A DNA stretch of 64,000 bases from Ohtaekwangia sp036786105 (GCF_036786105.1 NZ_DAIQRQ010000001.1:1-64000); one strand, 5' to 3'; positions 26,223-35,915 are shown, counted from the stretch's first letter. The notes: a model not told the origin generated them from the sequence alone. A program made the numbers and translations.

Positions 26223-27455
26223 TCACAGATCGACCTCGATCTGCCCCTTCAAGAGGTCTTCAAATTTTTCGCGCTCACGGATCAGTTTTGCCTGCCCGTT
26301 TACGATGAGCACTTCTGCCGGTTTTGGGCGTGAGTTGTAATTGGAGGCCATGGAAAAGCCGTAAGCTCCGGCATTTTTAAAGGCAAGGATATCGCCTTCG
26401 CGCACTTCATTGAGGTCGCGATCGCTGCCAAAAGTATCGGTCTCACAGATATAGCCCACAACGGTATATTTCTTGGCCGGTGCTGTTGAATTGGATATGT
26501 TTACTATGTGATGGTAGGCATCGTACATCATCGGGCGTATCAGGTGATTAAGACCGGAGTTTACCCCAACAAATGTGACTGTGGGTGTGAGCTTAACTAC
26601 ATTTACCTGCACCAGTAATGTACCTGACTCGCTCACCAGAAATTTTCCGGGCTCGAGCCACAGCTCGAGCTTACGTCCATACTGGTTGCAAAACTCATTG
26701 AAAGCCTTTGTGAGTTTTGCGCCAAGTTCCTGTATATCCGTAACAACATCGCCTTCTTTATAGGCCACCTTAAAACCACTGCCAAAGTCAAGAAACCTGA
26801 GGTCAGGAAAGCTGTTCGCTGCTTCAAACAAAACTTCTGCTGTTTTCAGAAATGCTTGCGTCTCTTTTATATCAGAACCTGTGTGAATGTGTAGTCCACT
26901 GATGCGTATACTATATTTCTTCATCAGGTCAAGTATCTCTGAAAGTTGCAGCACTGAGATTCCAAACTTGGAATTGCTGTGACCGGTGGAAATTTTAATA
27001 TTCCCGCCCGCCATAATGTTGGGGTTAAGACGAAGGCCACATGGATAGGTATTGCCAAATCGTGCCCCAAATTTTTGCAATGTGGAAAGGTTATCGATAT
27101 TAATAGCAAGACCCAAGGTCACCGCCTCTTCTATTTCACTAAAGTCAACTCCGCTAGGTGTGAATGTAATTTCTGATGGAGCATAACCAGCGCGCAACGC
27201 CAGGTGCACTTCGCCCAGCGAAACCGCTTCCATACCCACACTATTTTTTCGCATTAGCTTCAGAATAGAAATATTGGTAAGTGCCTTTGCTGCATATTTA
27301 ATTTTAACATCGGCAGCGGCATACGCATTTTTCAGTTTGGCTATCTGCTGTTCAATACGAGCGCCATCATATACATAAAGCGGTGTGCCAAATTGTTTGG
27401 CAAGATCAAGAACATCAATACCTTGAATGGTGTAAATTCCCTGTGTATGCTCCAT
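26223..27455 (-). CDS. lysA: Diaminopimelate decarboxylase
   Basis: 410 residues from ATG 27455 (a TTG seven codons upstream is rejected). PLP-binding Lys is in IKYAAKALTN. The PLP phosphate and substrate motifs HIHTGSDI, SGFKVAY and WLEPGKFLV are present, and the C-terminal CETDTFGSDR supplies the catalytic Cys. Converts meso-DAP to lysine. A -7 element lies at 27474..27481. Confidence 0.93.
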   Translation of the reverse strand: MEHTQGIYTIQGIDVLDLAKQFGTPLYVYDGARIEQQIAKLKNAYAAADVKIKYAAKALTNISILKLMRKNSVGMEAVSLGEVHLALRAGYAPSEITFTPSGVDFSEIEEAVTLGLAINIDNLSTLQKFGARFGNTYPCGLRLNPNIMAGGNIKISTGHSNSKFGISVLQLSEILDLMKKYSIRISGLHIHTGSDIKETQAFLKTAEVLFEAANSFPDLRFLDFGSGFKVAYKEGDVVTDIQELGAKLTKAFNEFCNQYGRKLELWLEPGKFLVSESGTLLVQVNVVKLTPTVTFVGVNSGLNHLIRPMMYDAYHHIVNISNSTAPAKKYTVVGYICETDTFGSDRDLNEVREGDILAFKNAGAYGFSMASNYNSRPKPAEVLIVNGQAKLIREREKFEDLLKGQIEVDL

Positions 27456-27473
27456 TGGAAAATTTAAAGGCCC

Positions 27474-27481
27474 CAAATATA
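27474..27481 (-). promoter_or_regulatory. Bacteroidota -7 element for lysA
   Basis: Minus strand reads TATATTTG (TAnnTTTG), ending 18 bases before the lysA ATG. This supports the ATG start and rules out the TTG that would lie inside the box. No -33 box visible. Confidence 0.4.
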
Positions 27482-27654
27482 TATCAGGAATTACTTGATT
27501 TCGGAGTTATGAGGATCGATTTGCAGTATTTTTATGTTCATCTTTTTAGATTGAAAAAGTTTTGTCAGTAATTCTATTTTTGAATCATAAACGCAAATTT
27601 TAAGACTGACCCTTCAACGATTGATGCCCATACTTTAACCATATTTGATTTTAC

Positions 27655-28434
27655 ATGAAGCTTTTTTTCAGAGAGTATTTGCCGGTTGATCCGTCAGCAG
27701 CGCGCCAAACCATTGTTATTCTTCACGGACTTTTTGGCTCTTCCGATAACTGGCTCACGCAAGCCCGTATCTTATCGAATAATAACTACAGAGTATATAC
27801 GGTTGATCAGGCTAACCACGGACAGTCGTATCATAGTGAAAGCTTCGATTATATAACTATGGTAAACGATCTGAAAGAGCTGCTGGAAGATCTCAAACTT
27901 GATAAGCCCGTAATTCTCGGCCACTCTATGGGAGGGAAAACAGCCATGAACTTTGCAGTGGCGCATCCTGATAAGTTATCGAAGCTTATTGTTGTAGATA
28001 TTGCTCCGAAATATTACGATCTTGAGCATTATACCATTGTAAAGGGACTGAATGCTATACCCATAGAATCAATCACTTCGCGTAATGAGGCCGATCAATT
28101 ATTAGCAGCGTATGTACCGGAACCGGATGTACGCCAGTTTCTTTTGAAAAATCTGCATCGAAAACCCGATAATGGCTTTAGCTGGAAAATAAATCTGCCA
28201 CTCATTACTGAGCAGCTGAGTAACATTGGTGTTGATCTGCAATTCCCCGGTAAGTTTGATAAGCCCACGATGTTTATTCGGGGCAGACGCTCAAAGTATA
28301 TACAGGATGCTGACTGGACACGAATCAAAGAGGTATTTCCGCAGGCTACTTTGGAAACTTTGGAAACAGGGCATTGGGTACAGGCAGAAAAGCCGCAGGA
28401 GTTTGTTGAGCTGGTGATGAAATGGCTGCAATAG
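27655..28434 (+). CDS. Alpha/beta hydrolase (YbfF-like esterase)
   Basis: 259 residues. Oxyanion motif LHGLFGSSDNW, nucleophile elbow GHSMGG with Ser about 101, and His in ETGHWVQAEKP complete the fold's catalytic set. Matches YbfF-like acyl-CoA/ester hydrolases. The substrate is not predictable. Followed at 28472 by the DUF3445 gene. Confidence 0.88.
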   Translation: MKLFFREYLPVDPSAARQTIVILHGLFGSSDNWLTQARILSNNNYRVYTVDQANHGQSYHSESFDYITMVNDLKELLEDLKLDKPVILGHSMGGKTAMNFAVAHPDKLSKLIVVDIAPKYYDLEHYTIVKGLNAIPIESITSRNEADQLLAAYVPEPDVRQFLLKNLHRKPDNGFSWKINLPLITEQLSNIGVDLQFPGKFDKPTMFIRGRRSKYIQDADWTRIKEVFPQATLETLETGHWVQAEKPQEFVELVMKWLQ

Positions 28435-28471
28435 ATTTTTTTTACAACGGTAAGGCTGATTGTCGCAGGTT

Positions 28472-29386
28472 ATGAAATATCTGCCTTTTCTTTCAGGTAT
28501 ATATAGCACAGCTCCAGGCTTGGTGTCTACTGCTAAAGCCAGCGGGCGAGATGCACAAGTGTTTCAGATCGATGACCAGTACGATCTCTACCGGCGGAAT
28601 AAAGATGCCTGCCGGAATGAGAACATTCATAAATATTACTGTGAACAGCGGCTTCACACCGAAACGATTCAATGTATTAATCAATACCTGGCAAAGCAAC
28701 TGAGCATTGAATACCCGGATGACATGATCGTAGCTTTAAACGATCACGTTTTTACCAACCGCATATCACAAGAACAATTTACCTGGAATGATGATTGGGT
28801 AACGATCGATCATCCGCGCTATACATCGTTGTTCGATGCACTCTGCTGCCAGGTGCAGGAAGATATCGCTATATTTCAATTAGACGAAAAAGCCGATTGG
28901 CTTTCTGCTGTTCACTTGTGTTCGCCCAATCACTGGGCTCCTGAGGATAAGATTGGCAAACCTTTTCCTGATGTACATGCTCCGGTGCCGGGTATGGAGA
29001 AAACACTGGAGCAATATCGGCGTATGCTGGAAGGCGTTGTACAGGCTAAAAGTCCATTTACACGTTTTGCCTGGGGCATTGCTACGGATACCCGGTTAAA
29101 TCATCACCCGCAAGCACCATCGCATAGCAATGAGGCTGCCTGGCAGGGAAGAGAACACCTTACAAGCAACGAGTGGTATATACGGGTGGAACGGCAGAAC
29201 CTGATTGGCTTCAGTCATGTAAACGCATTGTTGTTTACGGTACGCACATACTTCTATAAAGTGGACGAACTGAGTAAAGATGAAAAATACTTTCTTCGTG
29301 CTGCGCTAAGAAGTATGTCAAAAGAGGCACTTGCCTATAAAGGACTAACGGGATCGATAGACCGGATTGACAACTATCTGAAATAA
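28472..29386 (+). CDS. DUF3445 protein (haem-dependent oxidative N-demethylase alpha-like)
   Basis: 304 residues from ATG 28472. The layout fits DUF3445: DALCCQVQEDIAIFQ, AVHLCSPNHWAPEDKIGK (family hallmark), HAPVPGM and WYIRVERQNLIGF. Characterised relatives bind haem b and oxidatively remove methyl groups from amines such as dimethylamine. The usual flavin reductase partners are not adjacent. A stand-alone role in a Bacteroidota is unassigned. Confidence 0.78.
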   Translation: MKYLPFLSGIYSTAPGLVSTAKASGRDAQVFQIDDQYDLYRRNKDACRNENIHKYYCEQRLHTETIQCINQYLAKQLSIEYPDDMIVALNDHVFTNRISQEQFTWNDDWVTIDHPRYTSLFDALCCQVQEDIAIFQLDEKADWLSAVHLCSPNHWAPEDKIGKPFPDVHAPVPGMEKTLEQYRRMLEGVVQAKSPFTRFAWGIATDTRLNHHPQAPSHSNEAAWQGREHLTSNEWYIRVERQNLIGFSHVNALLFTVRTYFYKVDELSKDEKYFLRAALRSMSKEALAYKGLTGSIDRIDNYLK

Positions 29387-29398
29387 TTTATGAGGAGA

Positions 29399-30064
29399 CT
29401 AAATGTCGAGGTAGCGGAGCAGCATATCAATACGATCTTTCTCTCCGGCAATTGGTTTTGCTTCCTGATAACGGCCTATTACTTTATATCCAAAGCGCTC
29501 GAGTGTTGAAACTACTCTGGAAAGATCTTGTTGATTGATCTTGAGCGTCAATCGTATTTTGCCCGGATCGAGCGGATCTTCTTTCAGAATACTGCTTAGA
29601 ATTTTTGCATGATTTTCTTCCACCAGTCGGCTGATCTCGGTAAGGGAGTAGTCGATGTGGTTCATTGATAATACCAGAATACCTCCCGGCATTTGTACGG
29701 CAGCGGTTTGTGCGAAAGATGTTAATGTATCCTGCACGGTGATTACTCCGAAATAAGTCATATCTTCATTAAGTACCGCTACCATTTGAAGCTTATGGTC
29801 TGCAGCAACCTTGAGGATATCATAAAAGTGTGTATCGAGATGAACGTAACATTGCTGACCGATAAGATTAAAATCGCGTACGTTCCTATCAATATCATTT
29901 GTTTCCAGAATGATCTCTTCGGATATAAAGCCGAGGAGCTTTCCTTCATCTACAACAGGCATGTACTGACAACGAAATTCTTCCATCCACACGATCGCCT
30001 TGTGAGCGTCATCCGATCCTTTTAAGGGAGGAATCATGTGGTTAATGAGATCTTCTGCTATCAC
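29399..30064 (-). CDS. CBS-domain protein with C-terminal ACT-like region
   Basis: 221 residues. Two CBS domains (about 8-70 and 75-130; PVVDEGKLLGFISEE and FGVITVQDTLTSFA) bind adenosyl ligands in related proteins. The C-terminal 75 residues (KIRLTLKINQQDLSRVVSTLERFGYKVIG) resemble an ACT-like regulatory module. Probably senses energy status; target unknown. Confidence 0.8.
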   Translation of the reverse strand: MIAEDLINHMIPPLKGSDDAHKAIVWMEEFRCQYMPVVDEGKLLGFISEEIILETNDIDRNVRDFNLIGQQCYVHLDTHFYDILKVAADHKLQMVAVLNEDMTYFGVITVQDTLTSFAQTAAVQMPGGILVLSMNHIDYSLTEISRLVEENHAKILSSILKEDPLDPGKIRLTLKINQQDLSRVVSTLERFGYKVIGRYQEAKPIAGEKDRIDMLLRYLDI

Positions 30065-30088
30065 GTTGTTATGTTTTACCTGTATACG

Positions 30089-30841
30089 TTAATGGACCAA
30101 AAAGTCCTCGACCAGTTCATTGAATTTTTCAGGATGTTCCATCATCGGTGCGTGACAACATTTATCGATGAATTTCAGAGTCGAATTTGGAATCAATCTG
30201 TTAAACTCATGAGCCACCATCGGTGGTGTTATGGTATCATTCAAACCCCATACCAATAACGTTGGTGCCTTTATATTCGGAATTTCATCGGCCATATTAT
30301 GGCGTTGTGCCGATTTTGCAATGGCTACAATGCGCATACACTTGGGAATACTCTTCGTAATATCAAAAACTTCATCCACCAGTTCCTTGGAAGCAACTTC
30401 GGGGTTATAAAATGTGTAGGCAACACGTTCTTTGATGTACTCATAATTTCCACGTTTGGGATAAGAACCTCCCATAGAGTCTTCAAAAAGCCCCGAGCTT
30501 CCGGTTAAGATCAGCTTCTTAACCTTGTCGCCATTTTTTAATGTATAGATCAGTGCGATATGCCCACCGAGGCTGTTGCCCATAATGATCATATCCCTGA
30601 GGTTTTTGAGCGCTACAAATTCTTCAAGGAATTTGCGCAGGCCTTCAAGCCCTGCTTCTTTGATAGGCATTTCATAAATAGGGAGCATGGGTATTACTAC
30701 CCGGAAGTTTTTTGAAAACCGGTTTACAACACCTTCCCAGTTACTAAGAGCGCCGAATAAACCATGGAGCAGCAGAAGTGTTTCACCCTTCCCTTCATCT
30801 ACGAATTTATATCCGTTCTCTTCTTTAATCTGAATGGCCAT
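30089..30841 (-). CDS. Alpha/beta hydrolase
   Basis: 250 residues. LLHGLFGALSNW, nucleophile elbow GNSLGGH, acid in WGLNDTITP and His in DKCCHAPMMEHPEKF form a complete triad. Different from the hydrolase at 27655 in sequence. Substrate unknown. It runs 24 bases upstream of the CBS gene, so they may be cotranscribed. Confidence 0.87.
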   Translation of the reverse strand: MAIQIKEENGYKFVDEGKGETLLLLHGLFGALSNWEGVVNRFSKNFRVVIPMLPIYEMPIKEAGLEGLRKFLEEFVALKNLRDMIIMGNSLGGHIALIYTLKNGDKVKKLILTGSSGLFEDSMGGSYPKRGNYEYIKERVAYTFYNPEVASKELVDEVFDITKSIPKCMRIVAIAKSAQRHNMADEIPNIKAPTLLVWGLNDTITPPMVAHEFNRLIPNSTLKFIDKCCHAPMMEHPEKFNELVEDFLVH

Positions 30842-30998
30842 GTCCGTGAATTAATGCCGATAAGTAAGGAAAAAAAATTATCAGAATGAAAAATTTTGTT
30901 TTTTCAATAATGTGCAAAAGCACATTGAGTAACTAACGAAAATTAGTTATATTAAGAAAAAGAGTATATAAGCTTATTGGCGAAGTTATTTCGGTGGA

Positions 30999-31451
30999 TT
31001 ACCCAGCCAACAATTTTTTAACAAGTTCAGAAATAATTTTCCCGTCAGCCTGGCCCGCCAGTTTTTTAGTAGCAACTCCCATTACCTTACCCATATCCTG
31101 AGGTCCTTTTGCACCCACTTCGGTTATAATTTGTTTAAGAGATACTTCTACCTCTTCAGTTGTAAGTTGCTTCGGGAGATAACGGCTTATTATATCAAGT
31201 TGAAAAACTTCTTTATCAGCAAGGTCTTTCCTTCCCTGCTGGGTAAAAATATCCGCTGATTCCTTTCTCTGTTTGGCTGCTTTCACTAACAGTTTGTTCT
31301 CAGTATCGGATGATATATCTCCACTTCCACCTTTTTCTGTTTCAGCCAATAGAATAAGCGACTTGATGCTTCGCAGTGCCTCCAGCTCTTCTTTATTTTT
31401 GGCAAGCATTGCTTTCTTTATGTCGTTATCAATTTGTTGTTTGAGGCTCAT
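30999..31451 (-). CDS. GatB/YqeY domain protein
   Basis: 150 residues, full length. Matches YqeY-type stand-alone GatB tail domains: an alpha-helical start (LKQQIDNDIKKAMLAKNK), then ISRYLPKQLTTEEVEVSLK and MGKVMGVATKKLAGQADGK. Probably tRNA-binding and related to amidotransferase function. Divergent from pdxJ by 77 bases. Confidence 0.9.
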   Translation of the reverse strand: MSLKQQIDNDIKKAMLAKNKEELEALRSIKSLILLAETEKGGSGDISSDTENKLLVKAAKQRKESADIFTQQGRKDLADKEVFQLDIISRYLPKQLTTEEVEVSLKQIITEVGAKGPQDMGKVMGVATKKLAGQADGKIISELVKKLLAG

Positions 31452-31528
31452 AGAATTTTACGTTTAATACTATTTTGCGAAACCAATTGGTAGTTCATCC
31501 AGTTTTTATCTGAGCATTATCTATACAC

Positions 31529-32245
31529 ATGACCAAACTGAGCGTCAATATTAACAAAATTGCAACACTCCGGAATGCACGCGGAGGAAATAATCCGGAT
31601 GTTATCAAGACAGCAATTGATTGTGAGCGCTTTGGCGCGCAAGGCATTACAGTACATCCACGCCCTGATGAGCGGCACATTCGGTATACCGATGTTATAC
31701 AGTTGAAAAATATTGTAACCACTGAGTTTAACATCGAAGGTTATCCGGACGATCGGTATATGAAGATTATCCGTGAAGTGAAACCAGCTCAGGCAACGCT
31801 CGTGCCCGATGCCCCGGATGCTATTACATCTAATGCTGGTTGGGACACTTTGAAAAATGCTACACTCCTGCGCGACATTTGTAAAGAGATAAAATCGTTG
31901 GGTGTGCGTGTGTCAGTATTTGTAGACCCATCGCCTCGTATGGTCGAAGGTGCTATTGCGCTTGGTGCTGACAGGATAGAGTTATATACTGAGCCTTATG
32001 CAAGCGAGTTTCTGGCGAACAAGGAAGTGGCTGTTAAGCCTTATATTGAGAGTGCGCGCATAGCAAAGGAGGGCGGTATAGGCCTGAATGCTGGCCACGA
32101 CCTCGATTTGCATAACCTGAAATTTCTAAAGCAAAGTATTCCATACCTCGATGAAGTCTCTATCGGGCATGCATTGATAGCCGATGCTCTCTATTATGGT
32201 TTGGAAAACACCATTCAGTTATATCTGAAACAACTGAAGGATTAA
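31529..32245 (+). CDS. pdxJ: Pyridoxine 5'-phosphate synthase
   Basis: 238 residues, standard. TIM-barrel motifs LSVNINKIATLRNARG, GITVHPRPDERHI, TLVPDAPDAITSNAGW and LNAGHDLDLHN match PdxJ, which condenses DXP and amino-acetone phosphate into PNP. Most PdxJ proteins have DPxxRGG where this one reads NARGGNNPD, a normal variant. No pdxA is visible in the window. Confidence 0.95.
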   Translation: MTKLSVNINKIATLRNARGGNNPDVIKTAIDCERFGAQGITVHPRPDERHIRYTDVIQLKNIVTTEFNIEGYPDDRYMKIIREVKPAQATLVPDAPDAITSNAGWDTLKNATLLRDICKEIKSLGVRVSVFVDPSPRMVEGAIALGADRIELYTEPYASEFLANKEVAVKPYIESARIAKEGGIGLNAGHDLDLHNLKFLKQSIPYLDEVSIGHALIADALYYGLENTIQLYLKQLKD

Positions 32246-32257
32246 GCAACAGTATAG

Positions 32258-34609
32258 TTAGAATTTTGCTGCTACAGCAAGACGCTTTCTAAAAGTCTTC
32301 ACCACTCCAGCAGCGTTAAAAACTTCGAACGATACGAGGTAGTATCCGATTCTTGCTTTGGTTCCATCATCACGATCACCATCCCATCGCAGAAAACCTT
32401 CTGTTCCGAGAAGTTCATTGTTAGCGACTTTTTTTATCAGCAAACCATTGGCATCATACACATTAACATTCGCAATGTAGCCGCCCTGATTGAATTTATA
32501 CTGTATCTCCGTAAAGTTCGGAGTTCCGCTGGCAGGAATAAAAACTTCGGGACTTACCACAACTTCTTCACCGGAAAGTACAGATCCTGCAGTGGTGTTT
32601 GAATTTATGAAACCCGGTGTTGCATAACCACTGGTTGTGCTGGCCGATTTCCAGTTGTTGCTATCATTCGTTGGCTCACTAAAAGCGATGCGTTCGAGCG
32701 AAACACCCTCTTCATCTTTAATGAATACGGAATGCATACTCTTAGTATAGGCAAAATAATCAATAGCATTCTTCTGATCATCCATAATAAGAACATTGCC
32801 CGCATCATCATTCCATGATGGAAATGTATTCATCTCCAATACATTTGCTGTTTTTGTTTGAGGATATTCCCCTGCAAGAATATCCACATCTTTAGTCAAC
32901 ACTAAATATGCACCTGGCTGAAATAAAAAATCTTTGTTCGTTATGGTATACACCTTGTCAACAGCACCATCTTTTACTGTCGCCACCGACCAGTTTTTAA
33001 GGTTGAGGTATTTATCGGATGTGTTTACTATTTCGAGAAAGTCTTCGCCCGTAGGGCGGGGGTTGAAGAGAATTTCGTTAATCAATACATCCAGGCTATC
33101 AGCCTTCTGAGGCAACGCAAATGAGGCCACGCTATAGTCGGTTTGAATGTTATTGCCATTACAATCATAGATATTCTTCAGCTTTATAGTATAAAGTTGC
33201 TTCTCCTGAAGCGGTGTTGACAACAAGATATTGAAAGCACGAAGCGACTGATCTGTAAATGAAATCTTATCGATCGTTACTTCCGGCGCAATGTAAAAGT
33301 TTTCAATTGATGGAATCTCTTTAAGCAACTTCTCATTGAACTGTAACATGAGTTGGCGATCACTCACAGGAACAGCAGCAAGCAAGGCAGGTCCGGTGAG
33401 ATCTGGTTTATTAGCATATACAGAGTTCTGCTTGCCGGGCGTTCCTCCGTCTTTATTCTCGGAAGCGGCCCAGTTATTTTCTTCACCACAGATATTGTTT
33501 GGATCAATAAGCTCCAGTGACCAACCACCTGATTTTTTATCATCATTCTTATACCAGCTATCAGAATACTGAACAGAGTCGATCATAATGCCTCCTCTAT
33601 ATTTTAACATCAATACATCACCTGCGTTGTTTAAGGAAGGGAAGGAGCTTAATCCGATAACATTTTGCTGGCTGCTATAATTGGCAACGGAAGAGGTGGC
33701 CATTAAAACTACATACTCACCCGGGGCGAGTGTATAAGAAGGAATAGTTGCTGTTGAAGAACCATCTGAAAGTGTCCAGCCTGAAAGGTTAAATGAAGCA
33801 GTACCTCTGTTCAGTAGTTCAACAAATTCAGTTTCCGGTAATTCAACGCGCGGCGTGGGATCAGCGAAAATTTCAGTGATGATTACATCTTTATACGTTG
33901 GTGGAGCAGGGGCCACATAAGCCTTCCCTGTAACTACAAAGTCATCGAAAGAAAATTTATCCGAGCGTGTAGCCGTGTAATTGCAATAAACACCGGTATA
34001 CGAAGATGAAAAGAATGTAGCATCGGTTGCGCTCCCTTCCAATGTATAGGCACCCGTTAAGCCCACATCAGAAAATAACTGCCAGTTACCGGCAGCATCG
34101 CGTGTTACTTTGATCCTGACATCAACAATAGGCAGATTTAACTTTCCATCTGCGCCATCAATAATTTTAGTGCGAGTGGATCCGGATTGTTTATACAGGC
34201 TGATCTCATCAGTGGTGTTGCCAATCATCACAAAATATCCTTTCAGGGTATCCGCCAGATTAGACTGACTCGATACCAGATATACTCTGGCATAATTTGT
34301 TGATGAAGGGTTAAATCCCAGATGCGCAAAAAACTCCCACGAAGCATCGTTGATAGCTGCGCTTTTCGTGGAAAGATAGGCATCCTCTGTTACTGCAGGT
34401 GCCTGTAATTTTAATTGATTAGTGGCTGCAGAAAATTTTATGTCTTGTCCAGACCATACAGGGTTTTTCGAAAAATCTCCGTCATCAAAATTATCGGAGA
34501 GTTGAGCGAACATTTGTTGGGTATACAGAAAAATAGAAAACGTTATAAAAGTCTTTTTCGTAAACGTTTTCAAAATAGAAAATGTGAATATTTGTGAGAT
34601 GTTTCTCAT
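32258..34609 (-). CDS. Exported lamin-tail-domain protein with FlgD-like C-terminus
   Basis: About 783 residues (Met4 of the open frame assumed). After a signal-like N-terminus, residues 25-230 resemble a lectin-like/jelly-roll domain (FSFDDFVVTG). Lamin-tail domains occur near 240-360 (ITEIFADPTPRVELPETEFVELLNRG) and 505-640 (LDVLINEILFNPRPTGEDFLEIVN). The last 90 residues (GFLRWDGDRDDGTKARIGYYLVSFEVFNAAG) have the FlgD Ig-like fold common at the end of exported Bacteroidota proteins. A surface or secretion role is likely; function unknown. Confidence 0.82.
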   Translation of the reverse strand: MRNISQIFTFSILKTFTKKTFITFSIFLYTQQMFAQLSDNFDDGDFSKNPVWSGQDIKFSAATNQLKLQAPAVTEDAYLSTKSAAINDASWEFFAHLGFNPSSTNYARVYLVSSQSNLADTLKGYFVMIGNTTDEISLYKQSGSTRTKIIDGADGKLNLPIVDVRIKVTRDAAGNWQLFSDVGLTGAYTLEGSATDATFFSSSYTGVYCNYTATRSDKFSFDDFVVTGKAYVAPAPPTYKDVIITEIFADPTPRVELPETEFVELLNRGTASFNLSGWTLSDGSSTATIPSYTLAPGEYVVLMATSSVANYSSQQNVIGLSSFPSLNNAGDVLMLKYRGGIMIDSVQYSDSWYKNDDKKSGGWSLELIDPNNICGEENNWAASENKDGGTPGKQNSVYANKPDLTGPALLAAVPVSDRQLMLQFNEKLLKEIPSIENFYIAPEVTIDKISFTDQSLRAFNILLSTPLQEKQLYTIKLKNIYDCNGNNIQTDYSVASFALPQKADSLDVLINEILFNPRPTGEDFLEIVNTSDKYLNLKNWSVATVKDGAVDKVYTITNKDFLFQPGAYLVLTKDVDILAGEYPQTKTANVLEMNTFPSWNDDAGNVLIMDDQKNAIDYFAYTKSMHSVFIKDEEGVSLERIAFSEPTNDSNNWKSASTTSGYATPGFINSNTTAGSVLSGEEVVVSPEVFIPASGTPNFTEIQYKFNQGGYIANVNVYDANGLLIKKVANNELLGTEGFLRWDGDRDDGTKARIGYYLVSFEVFNAAGVVKTFRKRLAVAAKF

Positions 34610-34628
34610 AGCACACAACGGAATAGAT

Positions 34629-34636
34629 TAATTTTG
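34629..34636 (+). promoter_or_regulatory. Bacteroidota -7 element for asd
   Basis: TAATTTTG matches TAnnTTTG, 32 bases before the asd ATG. The -33 region has no clear TTTG at the usual spacing. Confidence 0.4.
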
Positions 34637-34667
34637 TAGAACCTTAACTTTAAAAATACAAATAAAA

Positions 34668-35663
34668 ATGAAAATCGCAGTAGTCGGTGCCACCGGACTG
34701 GTGGGCCAGGAAATCCTCAAAGTATTAGAGGAAAGAGATTTTAAGTTTGATGATCTGTATTTAGTGGCCTCTGCCAAATCGGTAGGTCAGAAGATAAAGT
34801 TTAAGGGTAAGGAATATACAATCATAGGTATGGAGGAGGCTGTTAAGCTTGCTCCGGACGTTGCTATCTTTTCTGCGGGTGGCGGCACTTCACTTGAGTG
34901 GGCTCCCAAGTTTGCCGAAGTAGGCACGATCGTAATTGATAATTCTTCTGCATGGAGAATGGACCCTACCAAAAAACTGGTTGTTCCTGAAATCAACGGG
35001 CATGTAATTACGATTGACGATCGCATTATCGCGAACCCTAATTGCTCTACTATACAAATGGTAATGGCATTAGCTCCGCTGCATGCGAAGTACAAAATCA
35101 AAAGAATTGTGGTATCGACCTATCAGTCTGTAACCGGAACTGGTAAAGATGCTGTACAACAGATGATGGACGAACGTAAAGGTATTGACGGCCCGAAAGT
35201 TTATCCGCACCCAATCGACATGAATGCACTGCCACACATCGATTCTTTCCTCGATAACGGATATACTAAAGAGGAAATGAAGATGGTGAATGAAACCCGT
35301 AAGATCATGGGTGATGATTCTATCGGTGTTACTTCAACAACGGTACGCATTCCTTCTATCGGTGGTCACTCTGAAGCTGTGAACGTTGAGTTCTATGAAG
35401 ATTTCAAATTGAGCGAAGTGCGTTCGATACTGGCAACAACACCTGGCGTTATTGTGCAGGATGATCCAAAGAATAACATCTACCCGATGCCAATCAACTC
35501 GCACGGACGCGATGAAGTTTTTGTAGGTCGTCTTCGCAGAGATGAGTCTCAGCCTAACACATTAAACATGTGGATCGTTGCTGATAACCTCCGCAAAGGT
35601 GCTGCAACAAACGCAGTGCAAATTGCAGAGTTTATGATGGAGAATAGTTTAGTAGCTGAATAA
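34668..35663 (+). CDS. asd: Aspartate-semialdehyde dehydrogenase
   Basis: 331 residues. Glycine-rich NADP loop VGATGLVGQEIL, catalytic Cys in NPNCSTIQM, phosphate-binding VSTYQSVTGTG and catalytic His in SIGGHSEAVNV are all present. Makes aspartate semialdehyde for lysine/DAP, threonine and methionine. Followed by a strong terminator. Confidence 0.96.
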   Translation: MKIAVVGATGLVGQEILKVLEERDFKFDDLYLVASAKSVGQKIKFKGKEYTIIGMEEAVKLAPDVAIFSAGGGTSLEWAPKFAEVGTIVIDNSSAWRMDPTKKLVVPEINGHVITIDDRIIANPNCSTIQMVMALAPLHAKYKIKRIVVSTYQSVTGTGKDAVQQMMDERKGIDGPKVYPHPIDMNALPHIDSFLDNGYTKEEMKMVNETRKIMGDDSIGVTSTTVRIPSIGGHSEAVNVEFYEDFKLSEVRSILATTPGVIVQDDPKNNIYPMPINSHGRDEVFVGRLRRDESQPNTLNMWIVADNLRKGAATNAVQIAEFMMENSLVAE

Positions 35664-35690
35664 GTCTACTTCAAACAAGCTATATGCAGT

Positions 35691-35722
35691 AAAGGTCATC
35701 CGGTCGGATGACCTTTATTTTT
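35691..35722 (+). terminator. Rho-independent terminator after asd
   Basis: Perfect 11-base stem AAAGGTCATCC / GGATGACCTTT around a GGTC loop, followed by TTTATTTTT, 28 bases after the asd stop. Confidence 0.85.
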
Positions 35723-35740
35723 ACTCTTTGCCTACTGTTC

Positions 35741-35775
35741 AAAAAAAATAAAGCCCGACCACCGTGGCCGGGCTT
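35741..35775 (-). terminator. Minus-strand terminator beside the assembly gap
   Basis: AAGCCCGACCAC pairs with the inverted GTGGCCGGGCTT (one mismatch). An A8 run on its left is a U-run for minus-strand transcripts, so it would end transcription of prfA or of any gene lost in the adjacent gap. Confidence 0.65.
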
Positions 35776-35783
35776 CTCTCTTA

Positions 35784-35883
35784 NNNNNNNNNNNNNNNNN
35801 NNNNNNNNNNNNNNNNNNNNNNNNNNNNNNNNNNNNNNNNNNNNNNNNNNNNNNNNNNNNNNNNNNNNNNNNNNNNNNNNNNN
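35784..35883. other. Assembly gap, 100 N
   Basis: Exactly 100 N, the conventional filler length, so true distance and content are unknown. It lies between two terminators/genes, and any reading frame through it is meaningless. Confidence 0.98.
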
Positions 35884-35915
35884 AGACGATTCTATTTTCT
35901 TTTTAGTGTATCATT

